Positions 17,445 to 26,222 of a stretch of 64,000 nucleotides of DNA are shown here, piece by piece. The position numbers and the translations under genes were made by a program. The notes under the pieces are model-generated. The model was not told the origin of the DNA, ran no database searches, and saw only the letters and a program-made list of their open reading frames with translations. Origin of the DNA: Lachnospiraceae bacterium (GTDB lineage: Bacteria; Bacillota; Clostridia; Lachnospirales; Lachnospiraceae); contig JAFUNC010000006.1 of assembly GCA_017473115.1 (NCBI GenBank), positions 1 through 64,000 of the forward strand, written 5' to 3'. Positions within the stretch are counted from its first letter, which is position 1, and each line of letters opens with the position of its first letter.

Positions 17445-18314
17445 GTGGATTTATTTTCAGGATTGGAAAACTTGGGGATAGAAGGTTTAGATAATTTGGA
17501 TATTTACGGTGATGATGCCACAAAGTATGAAGACGGTACAGCGGAAAATTTAAAGACCGTAAAAGTAAAAACACCGGAGGAACTGGAGGCGGAGTATATT
17601 TTTGATAAAACATATACCTGTCCGGTTTGTGATAAGAGTTTTAAAAGTAAAACAGTAAAGTCAAATAAGGCAAAATTAATCAGTACGGATTTGGATTTGC
17701 GTCCCGTGCATCAGAATATTGATATTGTAAAATATGATATGATAGCCTGTCCCTGTTGCGGCTATGCAGTATTAAACCGATATTTTGCACCCTTAACATC
17801 TGTGCAGATTAGAAAAATCAAAGATGCAATCAGCAGAAATTATAAGATAAAAGATGAAAAGAAAAGAAAAATCTATTCCTATGATGAAGCAATTGAACGT
17901 GGTAAACTGGCACTGTTATCTTCTGTAATAAAAGTAAGCAAAGACAGTGAAAAAGCCTATGTTTGTTTAAAGACTGCCTGGTTATATCGAGGAAAGGCTG
18001 AGCATTTGCCGGAAACGGAAGTCGAAGAAATTAAGAGATGCCAAAGAGAAGAAGAGGCATTTCTTGCGAAGGCATATGACGGAATGGTTTCAGCAAGGCA
18101 AAAAGAATTGTTTCCGATTTGCGGAATGGATGAGATGACTTTTGATTATTTGCTTGCGGCGTTGGCGCACCGACTGGGGCATTTGGATGTCAGTGCCCGC
18201 TTGGTGGGAGAAATTATGGCAAAGCCTTCTGCGAACAGACGAATAAAAGAGAAGACGGGAATCTTGAAAGAAGTGTTGAAGAAAGATATTCAGGCGCAGA
18301 AGCAGAAAGAATAA
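17445..18314 (+). CDS. DUF2225 family protein
   Basis: The 289-residue product has two Cys pairs, CPVCDKSF (about residue 58-65) and CPCCGYAV (about residue 103-110), which look like one zinc site. A helical tail with TPR-like helices follows (AIERGKLALLSSV, CLKTAWLYRGKAEH). This layout is DUF2225, widespread in Clostridia and of unknown function. The GTG start at 17445 follows GTGGGG. The N-terminal 50 residues are acidic and low in complexity. Cytosolic; single gene between two terminators. Confidence 0.85.
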   Translation: MDLFSGLENLGIEGLDNLDIYGDDATKYEDGTAENLKTVKVKTPEELEAEYIFDKTYTCPVCDKSFKSKTVKSNKAKLISTDLDLRPVHQNIDIVKYDMIACPCCGYAVLNRYFAPLTSVQIRKIKDAISRNYKIKDEKKRKIYSYDEAIERGKLALLSSVIKVSKDSEKAYVCLKTAWLYRGKAEHLPETEVEEIKRCQREEEAFLAKAYDGMVSARQKELFPICGMDEMTFDYLLAALAHRLGHLDVSARLVGEIMAKPSANRRIKEKTGILKEVLKKDIQAQKQKE

Positions 18315-18334
18315 TACAGAAAGAATAATAAAAG

Positions 18335-18363
18335 AAAACCGGACAAATATGTCCGGTTTTTGT
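18335..18363. terminator. Bidirectional terminator between DUF2225 gene and minus-strand gene
   Basis: AAAACCGGACA and TGTCCGGTTTT form an 11-bp perfect stem with loop AATA; T5 on the plus side, A-rich on the other. Confidence 0.88.
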
Positions 18364-18381
18364 TTTATAAAATGCAAATTT

Positions 18382-18783
18382 CTATTCAGCCTTATCTTCT
18401 GTTACCTTTTCAGCAACTTCTTCCACTGCTTCAACGGTTTCTTCTACAGCAGTCTCAGCAACTTCTGCTGCATCTTCCACGATTTCGGTTACATCTTCTG
18501 CAACTTCCTTTTTGCTATCTTTCATTTCTTCGATTTTATCTTCAACCTTTTCCCAGGTTTCTTTTGCTTTGTCTACGGTTTTCTTGTATGCTTCGCTTAC
18601 TTTTGCTTTGGCATTATCCATATCAATAGGTACGTAAGTACGTTTGATTTCAGTAGTTCCGTCGGGGTTAACTACTTCTTCGGTTTTTACGAATTTTTCT
18701 TTGTTCTTGTATACGTAATATGCGCCGGCAGCGGCAGCAGCCACACCAATACCAAGTAAAAAGCCTTTGGTCTGTTTTTTCAT
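18382..18783 (-). CDS. Membrane-anchored acidic coiled-coil protein (YtxH-like layout)
   Basis: A 133-residue protein. The N-terminus KKQTKGFLLGIGVAAAAAGA is a hydrophobic anchor of about 18 residues, then a short basic linker (YKNKEKF). The C-terminal 60 residues are a long acidic helix with a heptad-like pattern of Ala, Val and Glu (AEVAETAVEETVEAVEEVAE). The layout recalls YtxH-type stress proteins, but I cannot assign the family by sequence. Start at 18783 with AAAGGAG ten bases upstream. Repeated GAA/GTT codons make the opposite strand open; that frame is a shadow. Confidence 0.72.
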   Translation of the reverse strand: MKKQTKGFLLGIGVAAAAAGAYYVYKNKEKFVKTEEVVNPDGTTEIKRTYVPIDMDNAKAKVSEAYKKTVDKAKETWEKVEDKIEEMKDSKKEVAEDVTEIVEDAAEVAETAVEETVEAVEEVAEKVTEDKAE

Positions 18784-18985
18784 GTTAGTAATGCTCCTTT
18801 CAAAATAGCCATTCATAAGATATCTCTATTTTAATACTATTTTGTTAAAATGAAAAGAGAATATACAAAAAAACATAAAAAATCATCAAAAAAGTATGAA
18901 AATAAGCATTGAATTGACCGGGCTGCTGTGTTATGCTGATTAATAGACCCAATAAGTCAATTATAATTATTGGAGGGGAAAAGGG

Positions 18986-19603
18986 ATGAATGAAAAGTTT
19001 TTTGAACTAAAAAAAGATAAGCAGGATCGAATGATAAACGGTGCAATGAAGGTGTTTGCACGAAACGGATATAAAAGAGCCAGTACTGACGATATGGTAA
19101 AAGAAGCAGGCGTCAGCAAGGGATTATGGTTCCACTATTTTGGGAATAAATTAGGCTTGTATGATTTTGTCGCGGATTATGCCGTAAAATATATGAATAT
19201 GGAACTTATGGCAATGTCAAATCGCCATCCGGAAGATTATTTTGAGACAACTCTGGCTGTAGAATTGACTAAGATGTCCGTAAGAAAATCTTATCCGTAC
19301 ATACCTCTGTTTTTGTCTTCCATGGAAAGAGAAAAGGATGAAGAGGCATTGACCGTACTGGGCGAATATAAAGATTCTTATCGTAAAGCGCGCATGAAGG
19401 CGTACGAAAAGGTTCGTATGGATAATTTCAGGGATGAAGTCTCTATGGAGATACTGGCAAGAACCTTGGGGTTGACTTTGGACGGTTTTTTAAGAGAAGA
19501 ATATGAAGAAGATCATTTCTCGGAGGAGAATTATAAACAGGAAGTTGAAAATTATCTTCGAATGATGTCTTCTCTTGTTGTAAATAATGAGGAAACTGAA
19601 TAA
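18986..19603 (+). CDS. TetR/AcrR family transcriptional regulator
   Basis: The 205-residue product has the TetR DNA-binding domain at residues 10-60: INGAMKVFARNGYKRASTDDMVKEAGVSKGLWFHYFGNKLGLY, including the typical helix-turn-helix. The remaining ligand domain is helical and diverse, so the inducer is unknown. The start has GGAGGGG. No gene is close enough to be an obvious target; the neighbour on the other strand is the coiled-coil protein 200 bp away. Its own terminator follows. Confidence 0.88.
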   Translation: MNEKFFELKKDKQDRMINGAMKVFARNGYKRASTDDMVKEAGVSKGLWFHYFGNKLGLYDFVADYAVKYMNMELMAMSNRHPEDYFETTLAVELTKMSVRKSYPYIPLFLSSMEREKDEEALTVLGEYKDSYRKARMKAYEKVRMDNFRDEVSMEILARTLGLTLDGFLREEYEEDHFSEENYKQEVENYLRMMSSLVVNNEETE

Positions 19604-19611
19604 TTCTTAGG

Positions 19612-19637
19612 AAAAGGGCTTGCAAAAGCCCTTTTAT
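19612..19637 (+). terminator. Terminator of the TetR-type gene
   Basis: AAAAGGGCT and AGCCCTTTT pair around TGCAAA, followed by ATCG rather than a long U-run. Confidence 0.7.
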
Positions 19638-19658
19638 CGTGTTACAATATCTTTCGCT

Positions 19659-19725
19659 GAAAGACAAATGTTCGCAATAGAAAGACATAAAAACATAAAA
19701 TCCACCATGGAAAGACAAATGTCCG
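19659..19725 (+). promoter_or_regulatory. Three GAAAGACA direct repeats in the ACT-protein leader
   Basis: GAAAGACAAATGTTCG (19659), GAAAGACATAAAAACA (19680) and GAAAGACAAATGTCCG (19710) repeat at 21- and 30-bp intervals before the ACT gene. They may be binding sites for a regulator of this and the hom cluster; function is inferred from position only. Confidence 0.4.
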
Positions 19726-19769
19726 ACAAGTGTGGATTGATAAGGAATTATGTCGGGCGGAGGCAACCA

Positions 19770-20213
19770 ATGAGTGAGAGCAGTGGATATTACGTTGTAA
19801 AAAAGAAAGCACTGCCGGAAGTTTTATTAAAAGTGGTGGAAACGCAGGCGCTTTTAAGAACCGGTAGAGCAGCCACCATTCAGGAGGCGGTAGATAAAAC
19901 CGGCATCAGCCGCAGTTCCTTTTACAAGTATAAAGATGATATTTTTCCTTTCCATGACAGTACGGAAGGAAAAACACTTACTTTTACCTGTGAAATGGAG
20001 GATGAACCCGGAATTTTATCGGATGTGCTAAAGATTATTGCAGATTTCGGAGCAAATGTATTAACCATACATCAAAGTATCCCTATTAATAATATGGCAT
20101 CTTTAAGTATCAGTTTGCAGATTCTTCCGTCCACAAGGAATGTGGGAGAGATGGTGCAGGCAATCGAAAGTAAGCCGGGTGTAAAATATGTAAAGATTGT
20201 AGCCAAAGAGTAA
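19770..20213 (+). CDS. ACT domain protein, UPF0735 (PheB-like) family
   Basis: A 147-residue protein: an N-terminal HTH-like segment (AATIQEAVDKTGISRSSFYKYKDDIFPF, about residues 33-60) and a C-terminal ACT domain (TCEMEDEPGILSDVLKIIADFGANVLTIHQ at about 72-100), which binds amino acids in many regulators. This matches the UPF0735/PheB family. Start at 19770 behind a GGAGG site; the longer frame from 19620 runs through the repeat leader. It lies 83 bp before hom, so it may sense an aspartate-family amino acid, though that is inference. Confidence 0.85.
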   Translation: MSESSGYYVVKKKALPEVLLKVVETQALLRTGRAATIQEAVDKTGISRSSFYKYKDDIFPFHDSTEGKTLTFTCEMEDEPGILSDVLKIIADFGANVLTIHQSIPINNMASLSISLQILPSTRNVGEMVQAIESKPGVKYVKIVAKE

Positions 20214-20296
20214 GCAAAAAACCAAAGAAGAAGAGGTACGCATTTTTGTGAGGCCTTTTACAATAAAATGATAAAAGGAAAGCAGGAGGAAAAGAT

Positions 20297-21508
20297 ATGA
20301 TTCAAATCGCAGTATTAGGGTACGGTACCGTAGGTAGCGGTGTGGTTGAAGTAATCAACAAAAATCAGAATGAGGTAAGTAAGAAAGCGGGCGTAGGCAT
20401 TGCCGTAAAATACATATTGGATTTAAGAGATTTTCCGGGAGATCCCATGGAAAAGCATGTGGTACATGACTTTGACGTTATTTTAAATGATCCTGAGGTA
20501 AAAATTATCTGTGAAACCATGGGTGGTGTAGAACCTGCATATACTTTCTCCAAGAAAGCATTGTTGGCAGGAAAGAGCGTATGTACATCCAATAAGGAAT
20601 TGGTGGCAAACCACGGTCCCGAATTGATTCAGATTGCAAAAGATAATAATTGTAATTATTTATTCGAAGCAAGTGTAGGCGGTGGTATTCCTATTATCCG
20701 TCCTTTGAATGCATCATTGACTCCGGAGAAAATTGACGGTATTACAGGTATCTTAAACGGCACTACCAATTATATGTTGACCAAGATGGACGATGAAGGA
20801 ATGGATTATGCGGAAGTGCTCGCACAGGCCCAGGCAAAAGGTTATGCAGAGCGTAACCCCGAAGCAGACGTGGAAGGTTATGATGCCTGCCGTAAAATTG
20901 CAATTCTTTCTTCATTGGTATACGGTAAGACCGTTCGATATGAAGATATTTATACAGAAGGAATTACGAAAATTTCCAAAGAAGATTTCAAGTATGCGAA
21001 GGCAATGAAGAGAAGCATCAAACTTCTTGCCATGAGTAAGGATATGGATGGAAAGTGTTTTGCTATGGTAGCACCTTTTATGATTCGTTCCGACAATCCT
21101 TTGTACTGTGTAAAAGATGTATTTAATGCAGTTTGTGTACACGGCAATATGCTGGGAAGCACAATGTATTACGGTCGCGGTGCAGGTAAATTACCTACCG
21201 CTTCGGCAGTGGTATCCGATATTATTGATTGTGCAAAGCATCAGGGCAAGTTTATCTTCTGTTTCTGGGATCGGGAAAAGGTAGAACTTTCATCTAAGGA
21301 TGAAATGAGTTGGAAATTCTTTGTAAGAGTAAAAGGTAATCTTGAAGAATCAGGTGTAAAAGAAGTATTCGGCGAAACCGAAATCATTCAGTTGCCTGAA
21401 TGTGCAGATGAATTTGCATTTATCACAGATGAAGTAAGCGAAAAAGAATTTGATGAAATGATTAAAGGCGTAAAGAACGTAATTACAAGAATTCGTTTGG
21501 AGGGCTAA
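20297..21508 (+). CDS. hom: Homoserine dehydrogenase
   Basis: Hom reduces aspartate semialdehyde to homoserine, the branch to threonine and methionine. The NAD(P)-binding motif is AVLGYGTVGSGVV (residues 4-16), followed by TSNKELVANHG and the catalytic segment with GTTNYMLTKM and NPEADVEGYDACRKIAIL, including the Lys. A C-terminal ACT-type domain (residues about 340-400) is the usual feedback site. The length of 403 is normal. A GGAGGAAAAG site precedes ATG. Hom is followed after 3 bp by the phosphomutase-like gene and then aspartate kinase, so these form one operon. Confidence 0.95.
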   Translation: MIQIAVLGYGTVGSGVVEVINKNQNEVSKKAGVGIAVKYILDLRDFPGDPMEKHVVHDFDVILNDPEVKIICETMGGVEPAYTFSKKALLAGKSVCTSNKELVANHGPELIQIAKDNNCNYLFEASVGGGIPIIRPLNASLTPEKIDGITGILNGTTNYMLTKMDDEGMDYAEVLAQAQAKGYAERNPEADVEGYDACRKIAILSSLVYGKTVRYEDIYTEGITKISKEDFKYAKAMKRSIKLLAMSKDMDGKCFAMVAPFMIRSDNPLYCVKDVFNAVCVHGNMLGSTMYYGRGAGKLPTASAVVSDIIDCAKHQGKFIFCFWDREKVELSSKDEMSWKFFVRVKGNLEESGVKEVFGETEIIQLPECADEFAFITDEVSEKEFDEMIKGVKNVITRIRLEG

Positions 21509-21511
21509 AAG

Positions 21512-22714
21512 ATGAAATATGTTGTTGTATTATGCGACGGCATGGCAGATGAATCTATAGAGCAGTTGGGTGGTAAGACACCTTTGGAATATGCCAAGAC
21601 ACCCAATATGGATACTTTGGCACCGGTGTCTGAAGTTGGTATGGTACATACCATTCCCGAAGGGATGTCACCGGGAAGTGATACTGCCAATTTGTCGGTT
21701 CTTGGGTATGATCCCAAGAAGTATTATTCGGGTCGTTCACCGCTGGAAGCATTGAGCATCGGAGTAGATATGGAAGATAGCGATATCGCAATCCGTTGTA
21801 ATATTGTGACTATTTCCGATGACGATGTACCGTTTGAAGAGAAGACCATCATTGACCACAGTTCTTCCGAAATCAGTACGGAAGATGCAGCAGTGCTTTT
21901 AAATGCTGTACGTGAAGCAGTGGAAACGGACGAATATAAATTTTATGTAGGAACCAGTTATCGCCATTGCCTGATTTGGAAGGGTGGAAAGGTAGAGAAA
22001 CTTTCACAGCCCCACGATGTGTTGGAACAGGTAATTAAGCCGCATCTTCCGGCAAATGAAGTGTTCCTTGCAATGATGAAGAAGAGTTATGAAATCTTAA
22101 AGGATCATCCTATTAATGTAGCGCGTAAAAAGGCAGGTTTAAATCCTGCAAATTGTGTATGGTTTTGGGGGGCGGGCACTAAACCGATGTTGTCTGATTT
22201 TACGGAGAAGACCGGTAAAAAAGGTGCGATGATCTCTGCGGTTGACCTTTTAAAAGGGATTGCAATCGGCGCGAATATGAATGTGATTGAAGTGGAAGGT
22301 GCCAATGGAGGACTTCATACCAATTACACAGGAAAGATGGATGCTGCGGTCAAAGCAGTGACCGAAGAAGGCAATGATTTTGTGTATATTCATATTGAAG
22401 CTCCTGATGAGATGGGTCATCAGGGCAGTTTTGAGCGTAAGATCAAAGCAATTGAGAATATAGACGAAATGATTGTGGGTCCGTTTGTGAAGAAGATGGT
22501 GGAAAAAGGCGAAGACTTCAGAATGTTGATTTTGCCGGACCATCCCACACCGGTACGTCTGCGTACCCATACGGCAGACAGTGTACCATATCTTTTATAC
22601 GACAGTACAAAGAAGACCGGAGACGGTGTACTTTATTGTGAGAAATGTGCCGCAACAACAGGTCATTTTACGGCACAGGGTCATAATATAATCGAGAAGC
22701 TTTTTGAAGCTTAA
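21512..22714 (+). CDS. ApgM-like phosphomutase superfamily protein, probable homoserine kinase
   Basis: The 400-residue product belongs to the alkaline-phosphatase fold of archaeal-type 2,3-bisphosphoglycerate-independent phosphoglycerate mutases: VVVLCDGMADE with the metal-binding Asp, the SPGSDTANLSVLGYDP motif with the nucleophilic Ser, and late HIEAPDEMGHQG and LPDHPTPV metal ligands. Proteins of this type next to hom or thrC have been proposed to be alternative homoserine kinases. Here it lies 3 bp after hom and 19 bp before lysC, and no ThrB-like gene is in the window, which favours that role over glycolysis. Function is inferred from context. Confidence 0.85.
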   Translation: MKYVVVLCDGMADESIEQLGGKTPLEYAKTPNMDTLAPVSEVGMVHTIPEGMSPGSDTANLSVLGYDPKKYYSGRSPLEALSIGVDMEDSDIAIRCNIVTISDDDVPFEEKTIIDHSSSEISTEDAAVLLNAVREAVETDEYKFYVGTSYRHCLIWKGGKVEKLSQPHDVLEQVIKPHLPANEVFLAMMKKSYEILKDHPINVARKKAGLNPANCVWFWGAGTKPMLSDFTEKTGKKGAMISAVDLLKGIAIGANMNVIEVEGANGGLHTNYTGKMDAAVKAVTEEGNDFVYIHIEAPDEMGHQGSFERKIKAIENIDEMIVGPFVKKMVEKGEDFRMLILPDHPTPVRLRTHTADSVPYLLYDSTKKTGDGVLYCEKCAATTGHFTAQGHNIIEKLFEA

Positions 22715-22733
22715 TACGATGGAGGTAAGAAAA

Positions 22734-23942
22734 ATGTTAGTAGTTAAGAAATTCGGTGGAACATCGGTTGCCAACAAAGAGCGAATCTATAATGTGGCAA
22801 GACGATGCATTGAAGAGTACCAGAAGGGAAATGACGTAGTAGTTGTTTTATCTGCGATGGGTAAAATGACAGACGAATTGATTGAACTTGCAAAAAGTGT
22901 AAATCCGAACCCTTCCAAAAGAGAAATGGATATGCTTTTTACAACCGGTGAACAGACTTCCGTAGCACTTATGGCTATGGCAATGGCAGCACTTGGTGTA
23001 CCGGCAATATCATTAAATGCTTTCCAGGTAGCAATGCATACCACATCTAATTATGGAAATGCAAGATTAAAAAGAATCGATACCGAGCGTATCCGTCATG
23101 AACTGGAATCCAGAAAAATTGTTATTGTAACAGGTTTCCAGGGTATCAACAAATATGATGATTATACCACACTTGGTCGTGGTGGTTCCGATACTACAGC
23201 AGTGGCATTGGCAGCAGCACTTCGTGCGGATAAGTGTGAAATTTACACCGACGTTGACGGTGTGTACACAGCGGATCCCCGTATTGTTAAAACAGCGAAG
23301 AAGTTGGATGAAATTACTTACGACGAAATGCTTGACCTTGCAACTTTAGGTGCAGGTGTTTTGCATAACCGTTCTGTTGAAATGGCTAAAAAATACGGAG
23401 TTCAGTTAGTGGTACGTTCCAGTCTTACCAATGAAGAAGGAACAACAGTTAAGGAGGATGTGAAAGTGGAAAGAATGTTAGTGAGCGGCGTAGCCGTAGA
23501 TAAGAGTGCAGAAAGAATTTCAGTAGTAGGTCTGGCTGATAAGCCCGGTACCGCATTCCGTTTGTTTGACGCACTTGCAAAAGCAAATATTAACGTAGAT
23601 ATGATTTTACAGTCTGTTGGTCGTGATAACAGCAAGGATATTACTTTTACCGTTGACGGTAACTGTGGTGAAGAAGCATTGAAGGTAATCGAAGAAGCAA
23701 AGGCAAGACTTAATTATCAGCATGTGGAAATCGAAAAGAACGTATGTAAAGTTTCCGTTGTAGGTGCCGGTATGATGTCTAATCCCGGTGTTGCTGCGAA
23801 GATGTTTGAATGTCTCTATAACGAGCACATTAATATCAAGATGATTTCTACATCAGAAATTCGTGTAACTGTTTTGATTGATGTAAACGAAGCAGAACGT
23901 GCAGCAAATGCAATCCACGATATCTTCGGATTGGCTGAATAA
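22734..23942 (+). CDS. lysC: Aspartate kinase
   Basis: LysC phosphorylates aspartate, the first step to lysine, threonine and methionine. VVKKFGGTSVANKERI at the N-terminus, FTTGEQTSVALMAMA and GRGGSDTTAVALAAALRADKCEIYTDVDGVYTADPRI (around residue 150-185, split here) are family motifs. Two ACT domains form the C-terminal half (ISVVGLADKPGTAFRLFDAL and VSVVGAGMMSNPGVAAKMF), the usual allosteric site. The start at 22734 has GGAGGTAAG; the 402-residue length is typical. An internal GGAGG at 23454 before a GTG could make a separate beta subunit, as in Bacillus. Ends in a terminator. Confidence 0.95.
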   Translation: MLVVKKFGGTSVANKERIYNVARRCIEEYQKGNDVVVVLSAMGKMTDELIELAKSVNPNPSKREMDMLFTTGEQTSVALMAMAMAALGVPAISLNAFQVAMHTTSNYGNARLKRIDTERIRHELESRKIVIVTGFQGINKYDDYTTLGRGGSDTTAVALAAALRADKCEIYTDVDGVYTADPRIVKTAKKLDEITYDEMLDLATLGAGVLHNRSVEMAKKYGVQLVVRSSLTNEEGTTVKEDVKVERMLVSGVAVDKSAERISVVGLADKPGTAFRLFDALAKANINVDMILQSVGRDNSKDITFTVDGNCGEEALKVIEEAKARLNYQHVEIEKNVCKVSVVGAGMMSNPGVAAKMFECLYNEHINIKMISTSEIRVTVLIDVNEAERAANAIHDIFGLAE

Positions 23943-23964
23943 TATTTCTTTGATAAAAAGAAGA

Positions 23965-24001
23965 AGCGAGGAATATTGTTTTATATTCCTCGCTGTTTTT
24001 A
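23965..24001. terminator. Terminator after lysC, facing the LUD gene
   Basis: AGCGAGGAATAT and ATATTCCTCGCT form a 12-bp perfect stem, then G and five T. Confidence 0.85.
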
Positions 24002-24002
24002 T

Positions 24003-24635
24003 TTAGTATCCCAAATTCTCTGCTACAAGAATGACCTTAATTCGTTTGGGCTGGGTGCTGCGTCTGGTGATTACAATCTGGCTGCAGATGCTGTCCTGTG
24101 AGTAGCAGTCGCCGCACTTGCCGGTAACGGAACAGGGGGTTTTGCGATTCAAACGTAACGTGTTGGCGGGACAGGCAACATTTCGGATGCGTCCTATAGC
24201 CGCAGGAACGTCACAAACCAATTTATTCATGCCGACTATCACGTAAACGTTTTGAGGCCCGTGTAAGAGGCAGGAAAGACGATTAGAAGCACCGTCTATG
24301 TTTACCAGTTCACCATTTTCGGTAATGGCATTGGTGCTCATTAAAAAAGCATCTGCCATAACGACTTTGGAATAAAATTCACGATATTCTTCCGGTTTTA
24401 CGGCAGAACGGTCTAAAAGATTGAAGTTTCCTGCTTTTATGGCGTCCATAAGGCCGCATTCTTTGATGGTTTCACTTCCGCCCCAACTTATGGTGGCGTG
24501 TTCGGGAAGAAGCGAGAGAACAAGTTCTACAGCGTCTTTACTGCTTTCGCAGAAAAAACCTTCCATATTTCTTTTTTCCAGTTCTTTGATAATGGATTTG
24601 GCGGTTAAGGCAAATCCTTCCTGTTGTTTGGTCAT
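24003..24635 (-). CDS. LUD-domain protein (LutC/YkgG-like)
   Basis: The 210-residue protein has the LUD fold found in lactate-utilization subunits: ISWGGSETIKECGLMDAI (around residue 49-66), VVMADAFLMSTNAITENGELVNIDGASNRLS and VYVIVGMNKLVCDVPAAIGRIRNVACPANTLRL. The family acts in L-lactate oxidation with LutA/LutB, or alone in stress settings. No LutA or LutB is near, so it is a solo LUD protein and its substrate is unknown. Four Cys in the C-terminal part (CSVTGKCGDCYSQDSIC) could hold a metal or Fe-S cluster. Start ATG at 24635 with GGAGGAT upstream. Confidence 0.85.
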   Translation of the reverse strand: MTKQQEGFALTAKSIIKELEKRNMEGFFCESSKDAVELVLSLLPEHATISWGGSETIKECGLMDAIKAGNFNLLDRSAVKPEEYREFYSKVVMADAFLMSTNAITENGELVNIDGASNRLSCLLHGPQNVYVIVGMNKLVCDVPAAIGRIRNVACPANTLRLNRKTPCSVTGKCGDCYSQDSICSQIVITRRSTQPKRIKVILVAENLGY

Positions 24636-24689
24636 AAGATATCCTCCGTTTGTATTTTTAATATTTTGTAGAATCGTTTGGATGACGGA

Positions 24690-25679
24690 TTACTTCCTGT
24701 TACGGTTTCCTGTCAGAATGCCGAGAAATTTCGGACATATCCAATGAAGAAGATAGTATAATAAATAACATGTAAGCAGGGTTAATCCTATATTTGCAAA
24801 CATATAGATTTTTTCACTTGTAAAATAGCCTGATAGCGGTGTGATATGCCACAGGGAATGTAAATAACAATGTGCCATATTAATAAAAAAGGCGGGCATT
24901 GCAATATATGCAATCAGTTTCTTCGAACAGAACAGTTTATCCGGCAGGGCTTCCCAAATGGTAACAGGAAGTAACATTAGAAAGAGCCAACGTAATATGG
25001 GCGGAATATTATATAACAGTAATATTGCCATAATACAACTGCTTGCGATGCCAATGATACTTTTACCGAAGGTTACATTTATTTTATCAGAAAAATGATA
25101 GCCAATGAAAGCACCGAACAAATAAGGAAGGTAATATTGAAACATTCTTATGATATATCCGCCGATGTACGGAATTTCATAAAGTTGCAGTTGGAAGTGC
25201 AGATATCCCAAATAAGCAATAATGCAAGAAACTGCAAATAAAATAACAGTCGATATCTTACGTTTGAAACACCAATAAAAAAGCGGTGCCGGCAAAAAGA
25301 AGAGAAAGAGTGTCGGCAGATACCAGGACGGTGTGCATAGCGGTTGTATCGTAAAATTATAAATCAGATTATGTAGTGTAAATTCATAATTCTTAATGTG
25401 TAGCAGCAAATAAATCACATTCCACAAAAGATACGGTAAAAGCAAAGTGAAACAACGCTTTTTTAAGCGAATTTTATAATTATCATTGCTTATATCTTTG
25501 TAAAAGAAGAAAGCGGATATGTAGAAAAAGTACGAAATTGCAATGGATGTAAGTTCTGACATAAAAGGATACATATATCGTAAATCAGAATGATACAAAA
25601 CAATGATGCAGGTAAAAAATAAAGAAAGTAAGGATATCTTACTGCTTGTTTCATTTTTGATTTTATATGGTGTATGCAT
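24690..25679 (-). CDS. Membrane acyltransferase, acyltransferase-3 family
   Basis: A 329-residue polytopic protein with about ten hydrophobic segments. The N-terminal SLFFTCIIVLYHSDLRY includes the family His, and RCFTLLLPYLLWNVIYLL is the typical second motif. Such proteins O-acetylate or O-acylate sugars, cell-wall polymers or lipids. The substrate is unknown. The LUD gene lies downstream on the same strand with a 54-bp gap, so the two may share a transcript. AT-rich and less typical in codon use than the neighbours. Confidence 0.78.
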   Translation of the reverse strand: MHTPYKIKNETSSKISLLSLFFTCIIVLYHSDLRYMYPFMSELTSIAISYFFYISAFFFYKDISNDNYKIRLKKRCFTLLLPYLLWNVIYLLLHIKNYEFTLHNLIYNFTIQPLCTPSWYLPTLFLFFLPAPLFYWCFKRKISTVILFAVSCIIAYLGYLHFQLQLYEIPYIGGYIIRMFQYYLPYLFGAFIGYHFSDKINVTFGKSIIGIASSCIMAILLLYNIPPILRWLFLMLLPVTIWEALPDKLFCSKKLIAYIAMPAFFINMAHCYLHSLWHITPLSGYFTSEKIYMFANIGLTLLTCYLLYYLLHWICPKFLGILTGNRNRK

Positions 25680-25904
25680 AATAACCTCTTTGGTATTGTT
25701 TTACAGCGCTATTATAACATTTTGTGTATGAAAAGAAAAATAGTTTCTTGCTGTTTATGGGTGAAAAATTGATTGATTTGCGGAGCGAAGCGCTTTCGAA
25801 ATATAAAAATATCACATTTATGCCACGTACAAAACAATAATCTGATAAAATAAGAAAAAATATCTAAATTTTCAGAAAAATAATAAATAATTTACAAAAT
25901 TGTA

Positions 25905-25933
25905 TTGACAAATTCAAACCAACGGGTTATACT
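25905..25933 (+). promoter_or_regulatory. Consensus promoter of the ncRNA
   Basis: TTGACA (25905-25910), a 17-bp spacer and TATACT (25928-25933): close to a perfect vegetative promoter, followed by no ORF but by a structured sequence. Confidence 0.85.
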
Positions 25934-25939
25934 CAATAC

Positions 25940-26222
25940 ATAATAAAACTTCAGATAGATATCCTAAAGAAAAGGAGGTACGGACCACCCGAAACGTAAG
26001 TTAACAAACCTGAAGTTCCAGGTACAAGACAAACAAGAACGGAGTATTCCAAATCACATCTGATAAGTGGTGAAAGCGCATCGGAGGAAATGCCCGCTAC
26101 AGTATAATCAATACAATGGAAAGAGTGGAAGGAATGCAGAAGAGAATTGGAGGTATGGTCCAATGGATCAAATAGTTGAGTAGGAAGCCCTGTGATCGAA
26201 ATCGCGACGCAGGGCTTCTTAC
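25940..26222 (+). ncRNA. Structured non-coding RNA, about 280 nt, family not identified
   Basis: The segment lies between a consensus promoter and a strong terminator and has no plausible reading frame on the plus strand. Local stems are AACTTCAG (25947-25954) with CTGAAGTT (26010-26017), competing with ACCTG/CAGGT (26008-26022); GGTACGGACC; GCGCAT/ATGC around 26078; and TTGGA/TCCAA around 26148-26164. The GC is higher than in the flanks. I find no tmRNA, RNase P, SRP or T-box hallmarks. Candidates by size and lineage are 6S RNA or the raiA-type RNA, but I cannot match either by eye. A tRNA-Gly gene follows 98 bp on with its own promoter. Confidence 0.7.

Noticed and set aside
18349-18759. 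136-codon plus-strand frame rich in Phe and Cys opposite the coiled-coil gene
   Set aside because: It arises from the Glu/Ala/Val repeat codons read in reverse; no ribosome site.
19640-19725. CRISPR-like array from the GAAAGACA repeats
   Set aside because: Repeats are only 8-16 bases, spacers are unequal, and no cas gene is near.
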